The notes under the pieces were generated by a model, which was given only the letters and a program-made list of their open reading frames with translations, was not told where the DNA came from and searched no databases. 64,000 nt of DNA from Nepenthes gracilis (taxonomy: Eukaryota; Streptophyta; Magnoliopsida; Caryophyllales; Nepenthaceae), in the NCBI GenBank assembly GCA_033239525.1, contig BSYO01000013.1, forward strand, positions 2,318,501 through 2,382,500. The letters are read 5' to 3'. Below, in pieces: positions 36,620 through 50,800 of the stretch; the stretch's first letter is position 1; each line of letters starts with the position of its first letter. Made by a program: the position numbers and the translations under genes.

Positions 36620-37090
36620 GATACCATTTGTTGTAACCCGAATTGTAAGAAAATAATCAACAATTCGTAACAAGTATACAATAAGATGTAATAATGGTTA
36701 TACTAATCCTACAAATATAAAAATTAGACAACTTGTAACAACGGTTATATAAACCTTATAAATATAATGATTAGATACCTTATAATAACGGTTATACAAA
36801 CACCACAATATAAGGCTTAGATACCTTATAACAAATAGACCAAGTAATATTAAGTATAATATGAAAGATTAGAAATATGATCGATAAAAATATTTTTTGT
36901 AACTCCAAGAATAGCATACCTAAAGTCAGTGGATATTAAAATATGATTTGAAACTCTACCAGATACATAAACCTTCCTCTTTTTCCTTTTCTCTCACTTT
37001 CTCTCCTTTTTTATTCAATTCATGAATGATTACTTGATTGCTTAAATCTCCAACATTAGGGTCCTTTATATAGAGCTTCTAGTTTAGGTT
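36620..37090 (-). repeat. LTR-like repeat fragment related to 33060-33430
   Basis: Next to a Met primer-site-like TTTGATACCA (36608-36617, read on the minus strand), so it may be the LTR end of a minus-strand Copia element. It contains a short tandem array (36685-36824) and a CT-rich stretch (36970-37010) matching the insertion at 33400. Confidence 0.4.
36685..36824. repeat. Three 47-bp tandem repeats
   Basis: Units at 36685-36731, 36732-36778 and 36779-36824, each carrying TAACAACGGTTATA- and AATATAATGATTAGA-like words; a fourth begins at 36825 and breaks off. Confidence 0.7.
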
Positions 37091-37579
37091 AATTAGGAAA
37101 TAAATATAATTTTTTAATTAATGATATCTTAAAATTGAAAAATAAAATCTTTTCTAATAAAATAAAATCTCACCAAATATCAAAATAAAATTTTTCCTAA
37201 TTAAAGAGAATCAAATCTCTTTTAATTTAAAAAATTTATGATATTTGTACGATTTTTTAATAAAAAAGAATCAAATCTCTTCTAATTTGAAAAATCCATG
37301 ATATCAATACGATATCCATGTGATCTTATTCGAACTACTAAATGACACATCAAATGAGTATGAGCCCACACGAAATTGACTCATAACTCAACAAGATCAA
37401 ACTGTAATATCTCAAATTATAAATGCTGAATGCGTTGACCTGTATGAATAATTTGCTAAATACTATGATAGTTCATTTAAATAAATAAACTGAAATACAG
37501 TGTGTTACATTTTTCATTAAAAAAATTAAAAATCAATAATAACAATAAAAATAATATAAAGAAGAAAAAGAAATAGAGT

Positions 37580-38250
37580 TGATGCGTCCGAAGATCCAGA
37601 TTATAGTACGGATTAGGAGGCCAAAGTTTATTCTTCAGGCTTGAAGCGGGTCCAGTCTTCGTACATCTTTAATCTGGATCTTGTATAACATAAAATACGG
37701 TCAAAGAATTTGGTTGGACTCATTTCTCAATATATTTTCTGACGTTCAAATCAGTATCCTTCTTTAAAGAGAGAAAAAATAGATGATACAAGTTCAAATG
37801 TTCATAAATATGTTTCTTGTTCGAGGGTTTGTGCTCTGATGAAATCGTCTTAATTTGAGAGAGTGTGTGCGCGATCTAGGCATCTTTATATTGCCTTTTC
37901 TTTGTTTGAAGTGTCGACTCTTTTTCCTGTTAGAATGAAGGAATTTTATAAAAGTTAGGGGACAGTTGACTTCTCCTATCAACCGTCTACGAAACTGCCG
38001 AATGGATAAGATTTAGTTAAATTGGTGGTCTTAACCGGCACCCAAGGTTATTACTTTAAGATAAGAAAGAAAAACTATTTCGGCCGTTGGCGTTGATTCC
38101 GTCTTCACTCTAGGAGCGAACCACTAATATAAGGTTGTCGAACGTGTCCACCGAATTGGGCTATGCAGGTTGTTTGGGTAGCTAAAGTTTGTGTTTTCGT
38201 TTAGATTTACACTGGACCGATTTGCCTTGGGCCATCGGTTACCATACCCA
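37580..38250. mobile_element. Solo-LTR-like repeat, copy 2 (diverged)
   Basis: Begins TGATGCGTCCGAAGATCC and parallels 35133 onwards: a 'gcgggtcca' block, a 'ctcaatatatttt' block and a 'gacgttcaaatcag' block occur in the same order. The right end is uncertain. Confidence 0.45.
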
Positions 38251-38871
38251 TCAAGAGCCAATTTAGACAAGTCAACATTATATTTGTTTTTTTTTTTTTT
38301 CAAGCAAAACCTTAATGCAGTAAAATCTAGTGATATATCATATCTGATAAATTTCTTCTACCACATATCACTCATTACTCTAATATATTTTTTTACAAAA
38401 TACATTCGCATTCTGCACCCTCTAATCATGGTGACCGCTTACTAAATTTCCATAAAGATTCAACCAAAAAGCTGCCCCTCAAGACTTGACCAAAACTACA
38501 TGTTTAAAGTAGTTTTACAGCATTGGATTAAGGATTGAAATTTCTTCGAAATGAAAAATAAGAAAAACCTATAAACAGGAAAGAAAAATTCCCTCTCCCT
38601 CCCTGGCACCACATCAACCTACAATTTCATTATGTGATTAACTTGGTGAACGATTCAGTATTCGCCTCCACTAATATTCTCTTTCTATCGCCACGTAGTT
38701 CAGTATTCTCTTTCTCTTTAAAAGAAGGAGAAAAATAATGTAGTTTTGGATGAAAAATTGGAGGGGAAAAAATTAGAGGCGAAGGAAATGAAAGCTGGTT
38801 TCTCTTTCTAATAAAAATTCGATGTTGGCTTCTCTTTCTTCTGCGCACTACGAGTGCCGCTGCCCTTCTCC
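38251..38871 (+). promoter_or_regulatory. Promoter/5' leader region of the TBL gene
   Basis: No other gene seen. A CCCTCTCCCTCCCTGG patch (38590-38606) and a short overlapping upstream ATG frame (38822-38896) precede the start codon. No clear TATA box was picked out. Confidence 0.35.
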
Positions 38872-41800
38872 ATGCGATTGCAAATGCCTCTAAAGAAATC
38901 CATAAGAATCTTCACCTCTCTTATCATCTCAACCCTCACTCTCGTTTTCTTTTACTCGCTAATTCTCTCTGCCCCTTCCTCTGAATCCCAGCAATCCCCA
39001 CATCCGCGACGCGCCATCTCGCATTTTCTCTTTCCTCTTCCTAATCGTCATTGCGATCTCTTCAAAGGGCACTGGGTCTTTGACCCCTATCGCAAGCCAA
39101 TTTACGATCACAGCTGCCCATTTCACAGAAACGCTTGGAATTGCTTGAGAAACATGAGAGGAAATATGGATAGCATAAATTCTTGGAAATGGGTTCCTGA
39201 AAATTGCAGCTTGCCTCGGATTGATCCGTTTCGATTTCTGGGTATGATGAGGAATAAAAATATTGGGTTTATTGGGGATTCTTTGAATGAGAATTTCTTG
39301 GTGTCGTTTCTCTGTATTCTGAGGGTGGCTGATCTGGGAGCCAAAAAATGGAAGAAAAAGGGTGCTTGGAGAGGTGCATACTTTCCTGCGTATAACGTTA
39401 CTGTGGCATATCATCGTGCCGTGTTGCTTTCTAAATACGAGTAAGCCTGCTTTCTATTCGGCTTCATTGCCTTTTTGGTGAATTTTCTGGGAATTACGAA
39501 TGTCTCTTGTTAAAGTGTTATCCATTTTGTATGATCATGTGGACAGTGCATTGTATTGTGGTGTAACTTCTCAAATAGGCCAAAGTAAGAATACCTAAGA
39601 TTAATTTCAGTGGAGTTCAGAATATGATGCAAGAATGTCAAAGCTTAGTTTCTCACGCATGCATATTTTAACTTTACCATTTTAGTTCAGGATGGTTGGT
39701 CTAGAATTTCCTAATAGTATTTATTTCTGCTTCTCCACTTCGTTCAATGCGCTGCAAAATCCAAGAGAGCAACAATTGCTCTCTTAAAAGCAACGCCCTT
39801 TGTCTTCAACCTAACGAACCATATTGTTGCCAAATTGAAACCCAGAATCTTCCTCTTTATTTGGAGTGGCATTACCAAACTTGTAATTCGTCCTACATAT
39901 TTTCACCTAGCTCCAAGGAACACCCAATAAGGTAGCAGCTCCAGAGGTCCTACAAACTGACAGTAGAACTAGTGATTAACCAATTCCACATTTTCATTCC
40001 ACAAGAAACATTATATTTGCCTGTGCAAATACACTGATGTCCTTTTTGTATGTTATCAAGAGTTATGTGTCTCCCTATATATTGAATCTGATAAAACAAC
40101 ATTTAGACTGAGGAGGACCGAGAGGGGATAAATAAGTGTTTATTCATGGAAATACAAATTTATAGTACATAAATTTAATAAACGTAAAGAAATTATTTAT
40201 CTAAATGTTTAAATTAAATTATTATAATTCTCACACATATAACATAAAATAAAATACAGAAATAGAAAAAACACAATATTTTGGTAAAAAGTGAAGTTCT
40301 TGAATAACTCATTCACAGTGAAAAATTCTTTAGGTTATAAGTCGCCAACTGAAAATCCATTATATAAAAAGAGTCAACTTATAGATTAACAAAAAGATGC
40401 GCTAGACCCCTTAGCTTACTAATTTTGAACACATGACTATCTAAGGTCATCTTTAGATCTTCATACCAGCAGCTACCTAGACATCATTTGGTTTCTTCGA
40501 TTATATCTCTGGTTGATCGAACTCCTCAAGCCAATGCATGCCTCAAATCTACACACGAGTTATACACTGGAACTCCATAGATTGTAGGCTAATATATTTA
40601 AGGTCCAATTTTAGATCAAGTTAGAGATCTCAATATACCTAAGCTCTCATCTCAAACAGAGAAAGAAGAAAGATATCTTGAGAAATTGATGGTTCTCTCA
40701 AATCTCACAATTTCACTCTCAGGTTGGTCTAAGAAGGCTTACATTGATCTAGACTTTACACACTATCTTCCTCACTCTTCCTCCTTATAAGAAGGATATT
40801 TGGTTATTTAACAATGTGGTGAAAACTACAAATCAAAGCAGTTGAGCGGGTTGGGTAATAGGCAAAAACTGTATTTTCGCTTGAACTGAAATTACGTGAA
40901 GCAGGTTTTAAGCTGTCTGCTTAAGCTTTTGACGTGCAAACAACTTGTGGTCCAAATATGGAACTTCATAGCTTGAGCCATTGTCTTGCGGCCCACATAG
41001 GGTTTGTCTCTGGACACGGTTAGTATAAGTGCCTATTGAGAGAATATCTTGCGAGTTTGGTACACAGTCTTGAGAGCTTATAGACACGTGTTGGACAAAC
41101 TACAAACATAGGTTGAACTACTCAACAGCTTTGTTCAAGCATAAAGTCGTGCGAACTCACTAACCAGCCTTCGCGCGAGCGAATGCTCATGTGAAAAACT
41201 CATCCCTTCAGTTTAACCAAATACGTTTCTAAAACTTATGCCTAAATACAAGATATAATAATAAAATAATAGACCTAAAATATAATTCAATGTTACGAAA
41301 TTTGTCAACATTAAACACAGATCTCTCACAATCTCCCCATTTAGCAATTTTTGTGACAAAACACAATACAACAAATAAAAAATTAACTCTGATAACAACC
41401 TAATCAAAAACTCTAGAACCTGTCATCCAGCAACTTATAGTTGAAAACATTTATCTTGTACAAGTGACAAACTCAACATAACCCTGTGAGGCATAGAGTA
41501 ATAAAATATATATAATAAAATAAATAAAATAACACATATAATAAACCAAATATCAGTGTAAAACAACATGAAATCCAACAATACAAAATGATCATATATA
41601 ACCCCTTAAAATTTAACTCCCCTCACAAAATATATTTCTCCTCCTATTTGTCACAAAATGATAAAGGGTCTACTAGCTATAGCCATCTAAATTGTCTACG
41701 GCATTTGGAGATCATATGAGTTCAAAGATGCTCTACCCAGGTCTTCAGCAGTCAATACTGTGCTTGAAGCTTCTGAAAACCTGTGGTAACCCAATATTCT

Positions 41801-44800
41801 AGGCTCCAAATACATGCTTTAAGCTTGGACTGCTACTGAAGTATCAGTGATAATTGGCTCATAATAACAAGGAGGAGTATGATGAGATGGCCAGGCGGAG
41901 GAAGAAAGGAAATGCTGTTTGAGATGGAGACAGGGGACAAATAGGTGTAAGAGGGGAAGAGGGAGGAATATCCTCACCCGAGGGATTAGATATGTCAAGA
42001 GCCTACTGTGCACGATGAATGTGTGCACAGCTCTGTAGGAGAGTAGAGTGCCCTATGGGTTTCCTGATATTATCACAAGTCTCGGGAGGAAATAAGATAC
42101 CTAGGGAAGTTACTAGACACTAAATGAGACAACCAAAAGGAAGCTTGAATATCTTACGAGAGTCTTAATATGCCTCTAGAAGATGTATAACTATATGAGT
42201 AGGCAAATTAATAGAATCACCTTAAAGAAAGGCGAACAGAAAGAGAGTCCTAACTAAGGATAATGTAGTTATGTGGGAGACCAGATGAATATTTGTGCAA
42301 ATGATCCTATACACGGCCAAGAGCTCAATAGAAAGCTCTGAGATAGTCTAGAAGTGCCGATAAACCCTACTGGTTGGTTAAGCAAAAATGAAACTGCAAA
42401 ATTGCTAGTTGGGGAGGCATCAGAACTATAAGGGAGACCGGATCTATCACCCATGGAATATGAACTCCCTCACTAATGTAAGAATGGGAAATTGAACATG
42501 AGATAAGATGGGCACCTAGTGTCCATATGTGAACAATGTACATACAAACAATTGAAGATCAACTAAGAGGAGCTACCGCTCTAATAATAGGGGTCGAGAA
42601 ATGAGATAATCATTGAATGTTTCCTCGTTCTGGAAACTTATGAAATGATGAGAGTCTGATGTCGGAGTCCTATTGCGCCTTTTTGGGACATTTGTGCAAG
42701 GCATATGTAATCAATGCATAATAAATTAAGGAAACAATTTACCATATTTTGCTTGAGTAGCTGAACTGGCAATGCAATAGGAATATTTTGCTTGAGTGAA
42801 ATTTGTATGTGAGAATCACTCGAATGGTTTTGATAGAAACCCCTGCCCAGTTCGAACGGCCATATCCATTAATTCAGTTCCTCAATCAGTGTATAAGACA
42901 AATCATATGTAAAATATGATCTAAACTCAGTAATCTACACGGATGTTATAACATATAAATCCCAAAAGATTATTTTAATATGATTAATTTAATTAAATTG
43001 ATAAATGTTCAAGATTAATTTAGATTTTGAATCAAAAATTAAGTTTCCAACTAGAATAAGTTAGACTAAGTGGCGCCTAATATGCGCTTGACCCATACAT
43101 GAGTGTGTTTTAGAGAGAATGTCCACACTTGATGTACACTCGAGCGGTGCACGTGTGTGTTTAGACTAGAATATTTGCGCCCGGTGGACTCCTGATTAGT
43201 GCGCATGTGCTGTATAAATTTCGCCTTAGTGCCTAACCAGCGCACATACTTTAATTTCTTGTAAATAGGCCCATTGGCCGCTTTTGGCTAATTTTTGCTT
43301 GAATTTTGAGAAAAGAGAGAGAAAGAGAAGAGGAAAATAGAGAAGAAGAGAGAGAAAGAAGGAGAGGGTAAAACTACGGATATTTTAAGGAATCTTTTGG
43401 TAAAATCAAGTGAAGATGAGTAGATCCCAGCCCTTTCTTTTTTTATTGCTGATCTTTTTTACAATTGTTGAATATTTCTTGTTCCAAATGCTCATGCATG
43501 TGTTATATTCATTCTTAAACCATGTTAAACTTTGTATGCGTGTAATCCTACTCTCATTTCATGAAATTTTATGAATTTTATGAATTTTATGTCTTAAATT
43601 CATGTAAATTATGTTTAAGTACTCAATTTCTGTATAAATAATTTTGTTTGTCTTTAAATTTCACATATATGTTCTTGCATGTTTTTAATTTTTGTACAAA
43701 TATTTCTATATGCTTTCTATTTGTAAGAAAATGATAAAAATTGTATAAAGTATGTTGATTTCCTACAATTTTTACATAGTAGTTTTTGCATGCTTTCAAG
43801 TTATATTTTAAATTTTATGCATGTTCAAAATTTATACTTTATTGTTTCTGTGTATCACACATTTAAGGAATATGGAGGAAAACTCTCTATTAGTTTTGAT
43901 AAAAGGAAATACTTTCTCCACCATGAGAAAAATAATAGTATATTTGTATTCTATTAGAGTTTTCAGCTTGGCCCAAGCAATGACTATAATAGAGAATTGA
44001 TGAAATATATTCGGATATGGTCTAATATATTATTAGTAAATTGAAAGTTAAACGTAATATCCTCAAGCCAGAAAAGTTGCATGTGACCTCAATTATAGGG
44101 AATAATATATAGTCGACTCGCTTATGAGTCGTAAATAATGGGCACGGCCTTTGGTTATATGAAAATAATTATAACTCAAATTTTAACTTTTGCCATTTGT
44201 TAGTGAGGTCATTACCAATCTCTGATCCTTTATATGGTAGTATGATTTTGGCATTATTTCGATTTTTGCACACTTTTCTGTATGTTTGATCATGATTATA
44301 TAGTATTCACATGTTTATTCGAAAATTGATGTTATCGGTATCTTGAATTTTGATTATGGTGTTATCCTTAACATGTTTGGTTCAATATATATCCACATAT
44401 GAAAATATATATGACTTGCTAAGCATTGGGCTCATTTTTGCATTTTTTTTTGTTAACCTTTCAAATCAGAGGGTTCAGATTAACTTGTAGGAGATTATGA
44501 TTGAGAGAAGGATGCTTGTTCAATTAGTTTTTTTGGATGCTAGAATGATTTAATATTTAATCTAAATTGTTGGTTTAGAATTGTAGTTTTTAGTTATTAG
44601 ATTTTGGTATTTTCGATTATGTTATATTTGGCCATCGACCGATAATGGTGGAAACATTTAAGTTTGATTTTAGATTCTGAAAGTTTAGTTTGGCGCTTTG
44701 ATTTTAGATAACATGCTTTCTTCTTTATTTATGATTTGAGGTAGTTTAGTTGTCGATATTTGGAGCAACTTTCAGGTGTGACTTTTGGGTTCTATGATTA

Positions 44801-47800
44801 ATAATTTTTATATTATTTTTTGAACATGGAATGTGATGTAGGTTTGCGTCCTAGTGTCGATTTGGTTTAAGTGGGTTGAATGAATAATTATTTTTGGATC
44901 TTAATCTAAATTGTGGTTTAAGCTAATTACAAATTTAAGGAATGAATTAATTAAGATAATTCCGGCTACAGTGCACAAGCGTGACAAATATGTTTGAGGT
45001 TTTCAAGATTTACATGTCTCTCTTAACAAATCTAGCCATAAATGATGACCATTTGAAAAACAATGATGCATGCTAAATAAAGAAAAATTAGTGAGGTTTA
45101 CCTTAGATTTGGAAGTATAGATTTTGGTAGAAATTTGCTAGAACAAAAAGGATTCTTATAAATGAGGAGAAATGAAGAAGAGAAAAGAGAGCAATAGAGA
45201 GATTGTGTGCACGCGCATGTGCGCGAATGAAAGAAGTGCGAGAAAGAGAATTAAAAAGACTGGTCGTGCGAGGTTTTGTTATTAACATTAAAACACAAAA
45301 CATAATGCTTTGCTTGAACTAAAAATTGAGTGAATTTCACGTGAAAGTGACAGTGAGGAGAAGTTACTCTTTAGACATGCCAAAATCTAGTGAAAATAAT
45401 CCTAAATAAACTAAGTGATTTTATGAAAATACAATATATATACACCAAATTTAATGAAATAATTTTTGTATCAAAAGATCAAATTATAAGAAAAATCAGT
45501 TGAGTATGCTTTTTCAAAATTTTTGAAATTAATTTAAAAGTATACTTAGAGTAAAATACACACAAGATTGGGTCAATGTACAAAATATATAAAGCGTTGT
45601 ATGAGTCATGAATGCAACATATTCCATAGGAGAGACCCAAAATTTCAAATGATGCACATGGTTTGGTTTTCTCCATTAATGAGATAGTCAAACACAATTC
45701 TACTTGGACCTTCATCTCTCATTTTCGTCTCCCCTTAGGTGCCTTTCATTAAGGTGTTTTATATTGAAATAAATGTCATTTTTTCTTTTTCTATTTTTGC
45801 TTTTTGAATTTTTCAGAGGAACTTTCGTATTTTTTCATACATCATTCTTCTTTTTCAATTTTCCACATTTTGCATTTTTTCAGGAATTTTATATGAGATA
45901 AGGTTCAATTAGTCCGAGGCTAATTCAAATCCAAGGTCAATCTAATGCACCGTAGATTGCCCCTCTGACCTAATGCACCTTAGATTACCAGTCCAAGATG
46001 CACTTTTTCAATTGAGTCTTCACAATGGAATAAAGTTTGTCTGTTCTAAGTGTGCAACACATAATAGAAAAGGCACCTTTGAGCCCTCACAAGGTGCATC
46101 AACTAAAGTATTAATTTTATAATAAATAAATAAATATATATTTTGTATGTCTAGCCTACTCAATATCATTTTCTATAGATTTGACCCTTTCAATAAATTT
46201 TGTATGAAAAATTACACAAAACAGTAAAAATGCATGAGGTAATACATGTATGCATACTACTCTAATGCAAGTGTTATTATCCTAATGCATAATGCAACCT
46301 ACACTATATGCATGTAAGAAAAAGTGCTGCTTAAGGAGTAGCACAACCCCCAATGGCTCTATCAGCCAAGCCCTTCTTTTTTTCACTCAAACCCACTTTT
46401 CAGTCTTGATCTTATTGGTCAAGTTAGACATTAACGACTCTAATTTATCAACTTGATGCTCAAGTTCTTGAATTTGATAGAACCCAAAAGAGAACTCCTA
46501 GGCATGGATCTATTGCATTGAGGTCGAATATGGCCACATTGGCCACTAGAGTGAGAGGTTGGATCAGACTTCGGCTTATAAGAAGAATTTCTAGATTGAG
46601 GTGCTGCCTAGGGATAAGATGCTGCGTTCTAGGAGGAGAATAATGAGTTTGAGTCTTTTTAAAGTTAGAAGAATCGGGTACTAACATAGCCTTCGATTTT
46701 TGCATACTGGACCTGAGTGTCGTACAATAGGAACGTATGTGTTCAAATTTACCACGTTGATGACATGTGGGTCTAGGTCTCACATGAGTGAAAGACTTCA
46801 GACACGTTGGGTCCTTATGTAGGCATATCTAGGCATGGACTCATCACAATGAACACTTAGATAACCAACCTTACCACAATTATGGCAACTATGAACAAAC
46901 TATCTCTTGGGGTAGGTCTTGTGTAGAATGGGTGGAGTTGTTGTGAAATGGGTTTGGGCGCTTTGGTTTGATTCCCATGACTTTGTGAATTTTCTGCTTC
47001 TTTTTCTTTGCTATTAGAATTAATAGTTGCAAATACAGTTTTAGCAGGGTGAGTTAGACTTATGTTCATTGAAACCAAGCCCTTGTCTCCACTTTCCTTG
47101 CCAAGACCAAGCATGTGGTCAAGCTTTTTGCTATTGTTGGAAAGCATGAGAAGCTGTGACCCAGATTTTCTAGGTCACTTTCTGTGGACTACATTCTCCC
47201 TTTCAATGTCTCATTGACATTTTTTTAGTTTTTCAACTTCATGGACAAATTGTTCAAGCTTTATAGTAAGATCATTTCTTTCAAGTTCAACATTGTTGAT
47301 TTTCTTTAGGACATGCTTATTTGCCTTTTTCAATTTTATAAATTTCATGAACAATTGGTCATAAGTGTCTTGAAGATCATCAATCTCATTTTTTGAATTA
47401 TTTTGGGATACATCACATTGAGAAAAAAATCTTATGCCCACATTCATTAATTTTTTTCCGTTGTCATATAATTTATGAAAGAAGAGGCGGTTGATGATTT
47501 ACTAAGAGTCTTTTAGACAGAATTGGGTTTGCGATCATGGTAAGTTTCTGATACTAATTGATAAGACAGTGTTTAGATGCAAGAACACCTGGAGAGGGGT
47601 TGAATAGGAATTTCTTGCATGGGTTTGTGTTGATGTGAAAGTGAATGTTGTTTTGCCTACTTCAGTTGTTCTGGTGGTAGGCCTTGACGAATTAATAGGG
47701 GAGCAGGTTTCTGTTGAGGTGGGGCTTGAATGCTTGTGGAAGCCTACTTCCCGTTCCTTGTGTAAGGTGTATGGACATAGAAGTGAGAATTGCAAGAGAA

Positions 47801-50800
47801 TCCTTTTGGTGTCTTCAGTTGATGCCAAGCAAGGTAATATATCTTCCTTTTGTTCCCAAAGATCTGATTAGTGTCTCTGCTCTCCTGTGGTGGTGGCTAG
47901 TTGTGATGATGCCCAATCTAATGCTAATATAGTCTCTATGTCATCCTTTGCTCTTGTTGTTGGGTTTGACCGATGTAGTGTGGACCTTGTCACTAGTGAT
48001 TCTTTTGAACTGCTTGCTGAAAGGGTAGACTGTCTATTGGCCCCTAGGTCAGCAAAGAGCCCTCTTGGGTCTCCGAGGAAGTCTTCAGTAGTTCAGCTTG
48101 GTGGCGGTGACATGCTCTCTAGTCCTGCTAGGGATGGTTCCCTTTTAAAGGTGCCTAGTTGGGAGGAAAAAAAAATCCTTTTAACCTTGGGAAGGTTGTT
48201 GCTTGGTCTAAGGCAGAAGTTGCCCGCAAGGGTATGCTTTCAAGGGGCCTAAAAGTAATCCCCCTCTTGCCGGTATTAAATGATTCTAGCTGCCTACTGG
48301 AATGTCAGGGGCCTTAATATGCTCCAAAAATAAAAGGAGCTAGACTCCTTATCAGTCAGTTCAGTCTTCAGGTTTGCACCTTTGTGGAAACCAAAGTCTC
48401 TGCGAAGAATGCCGCAGGGATTGTCTCTCAAATCGCTAGTTTGTGGAGGTGGGAGATGAACTACAACCCTTGTGGTGGTGGTCGGATTTGGGTTGGATGG
48501 GACCCTATCTTTGTTTCACTGTCTAGCTGCAAGGTGGAGGATCAAGCCATCCACTGTGGGTTTGTTTCGCAAGTTGAACACGTGGTTACTTTCAACTTTT
48601 TTTTCTATGGAGTCAATGACCCTTCCTTGCGGCACCATCTCTGGGATGAGTCGGAGCTTATTGGTGGCTCCCTAGAGGAGAGTGACAACTGTGCCTTCAA
48701 CCACTGTGTTTTGAATTGTGGGCTCTTTGATTTGTGTTAGAAGGGCTGTTTTTCACTTGGAGTAATCATAGGCAGCACTGATTGTGTGATTGGTCATTGG
48801 CTCTTGGTTCATTAGTTGGCCTCAGGCTACTGCTTTTTTCCCCCTCCGGGTATGTTTGATCATTCCCCTTGTGTTGTGGTTCCTTTTGATGGGAGGGGCA
48901 GACACACAGGTTTTTTCAGATTAGTAATTTCCAAGCAGATCACCCCCAATTTGTAGTCTTCATTCAGTAAAGTTGGCTTTGGATGTTAAGGGCTACCTGA
49001 AGTTCAGACTCATGGAAAGGCTTACGTCCAATAAGAGGATTTGAAGAGGCTTAATCTGGGTTGCAGCAATGTCAAGGAGGTTCCTTTTTGGGCCAAAGCT
49101 GACTTGGATCATTTTGAACTGCAAATCTCTCTCTCTTCCATTCCTCTCAAGCTCTCATCTCTGAGGAAAGGAGGCTTCAGATGGTTTAAGTTGGTGTGAG
49201 AAGCGTGGAATCCTTTTGATTAAGGAGCGGGCTGAAATTTGATGGCTTAGGGACGGTGACCAATGTTCTAGTATCTTGCTGCTCGCCTTTGCTGATGATT
49301 TGCTTTTGTTCTCCAATGTGGATCTTGCCTCGGTTTGCGTCCTGAATGATTGCCTCCTTCTCTTCTTTGATCTCACGGTCCTTCGTCCCATTCTTCTAAA
49401 AAGTGAGATATTTTTGTGCATGTGGTAATGGGGTGGCTGAGGCTATCTCTAGTTGCTTTGGGTTTCATATTGGTTCTTTGCCGATTTAGTATTTGGGTGT
49501 CCCTCTTATTTCCTCTCGATTGTGTATCTATGATTGTAAACCTATTATAGGTGGATTTCTCAAACGACTGTTGCTTGGAGGTCAAACCTCTCTCTTTTGC
49601 TGGGCTCTTCAGCTCATCAAATCGATCTTATCCACCATTCACTTATTCTAGTCATTGGTATTTATTCTTCCATTGGGTATTCTCAAGCATATTCGGGCGC
49701 TCCTTCACAACTTCCTTTGGAGTGGTGGTTATGAGGGTCATTTTGCGGCTAAGGTCGCTTGGGATGATGTGTGTAAGCCTAAGGAGGGTGGCCTTGGTAT
49801 TTATAATCTTAAGGCCAGGAGCAAAGGTATTCTTGCTTGCAGCTATGGAGGATCCTCTCAGCCTCGAGGGAGTTGAGTACGTCTTGATTGTACATTGCAT
49901 TCTATTATCTAGATGTTTAAATTAAATTATCACCATTTTCATGTATATAGCAGAAAGTAAAATGCGAAAATAGATAGAACACAATATTTCGGTGGTGAAT
50001 GATAACTATCAAACAACTTGTTCACAAAGAAAATTCTCTAGGTTATGAAGCGCCAAATAAAAATCCATTATATGAGAAGAGTCTATTTACGGATTGATGA
50101 AAAAATGCCCTAAACCCTCTAGCTGATTGATCCCTTAGATCTATAGATTTGTACCTACCCTGTTATCCTCTTGTTTCAATTAGTGGATCTTTAATTGATC
50201 AAACTCCTCAACCAATACATTCATCAAATTTGCACATGAGTTACATACCGAAACAACATAGATTGTAGGCTAATAATTTAAGGTTTAGTTTGAGATCAAG
50301 TAAAAGATTTCAAGATAACTAAATTCTCATCTCAAACAAAGAATGAATAAAGATTTCTCGAGAAATAGATCTTTCTCTCAAACCTCACAATTTCACTCTC
50401 ACTTGCTCAAAGAAGGCTCAATTTCAAATTTTGTACAAGAAGAAGAAAAAAAAAGGATGGGGATAAAGAAGAGGAGTACGAAATAGAAGTGGACAAAAGA
50501 AAAGAAAAGCCATAAATTCCTTGGAGAAAGAAAAGAAAAAGCATGAATTCCTTACTCTTTCCTAATAAGAAAGATATATGGTTATTTAAAAATGTGGTGA
50601 AAACTTCCACTCAAAGCAGTTGAGTGGAGTGAGAAGTGGGCAAAAACTGTATTTTCATTTGAACTGAAATCGTGCAAACCTTGTGCAAAGCAGGTACCAG
50701 GCAGCATGCTTAAGTCTTTGATGTGCAAATGACTTGTGGTCCGAATTTAAAACTCTCTAGTTTGAGCTATTGTCTCACGGACCACTTGAAGTTTGTGTCT

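Noticed and set aside
36685..36824. CRISPR-like array
   Set aside because: Direct 47-bp repeats abut with no unique spacers, in a plant genome.
38854..38871. Upstream start of the TBL frame
   Set aside because: The codon at 38854 is GTG; the first ATG in frame is 38872.
38959..39414. 151-codon minus-strand open frame
   Set aside because: Antisense to TBL exon 1, which has clear family motifs.
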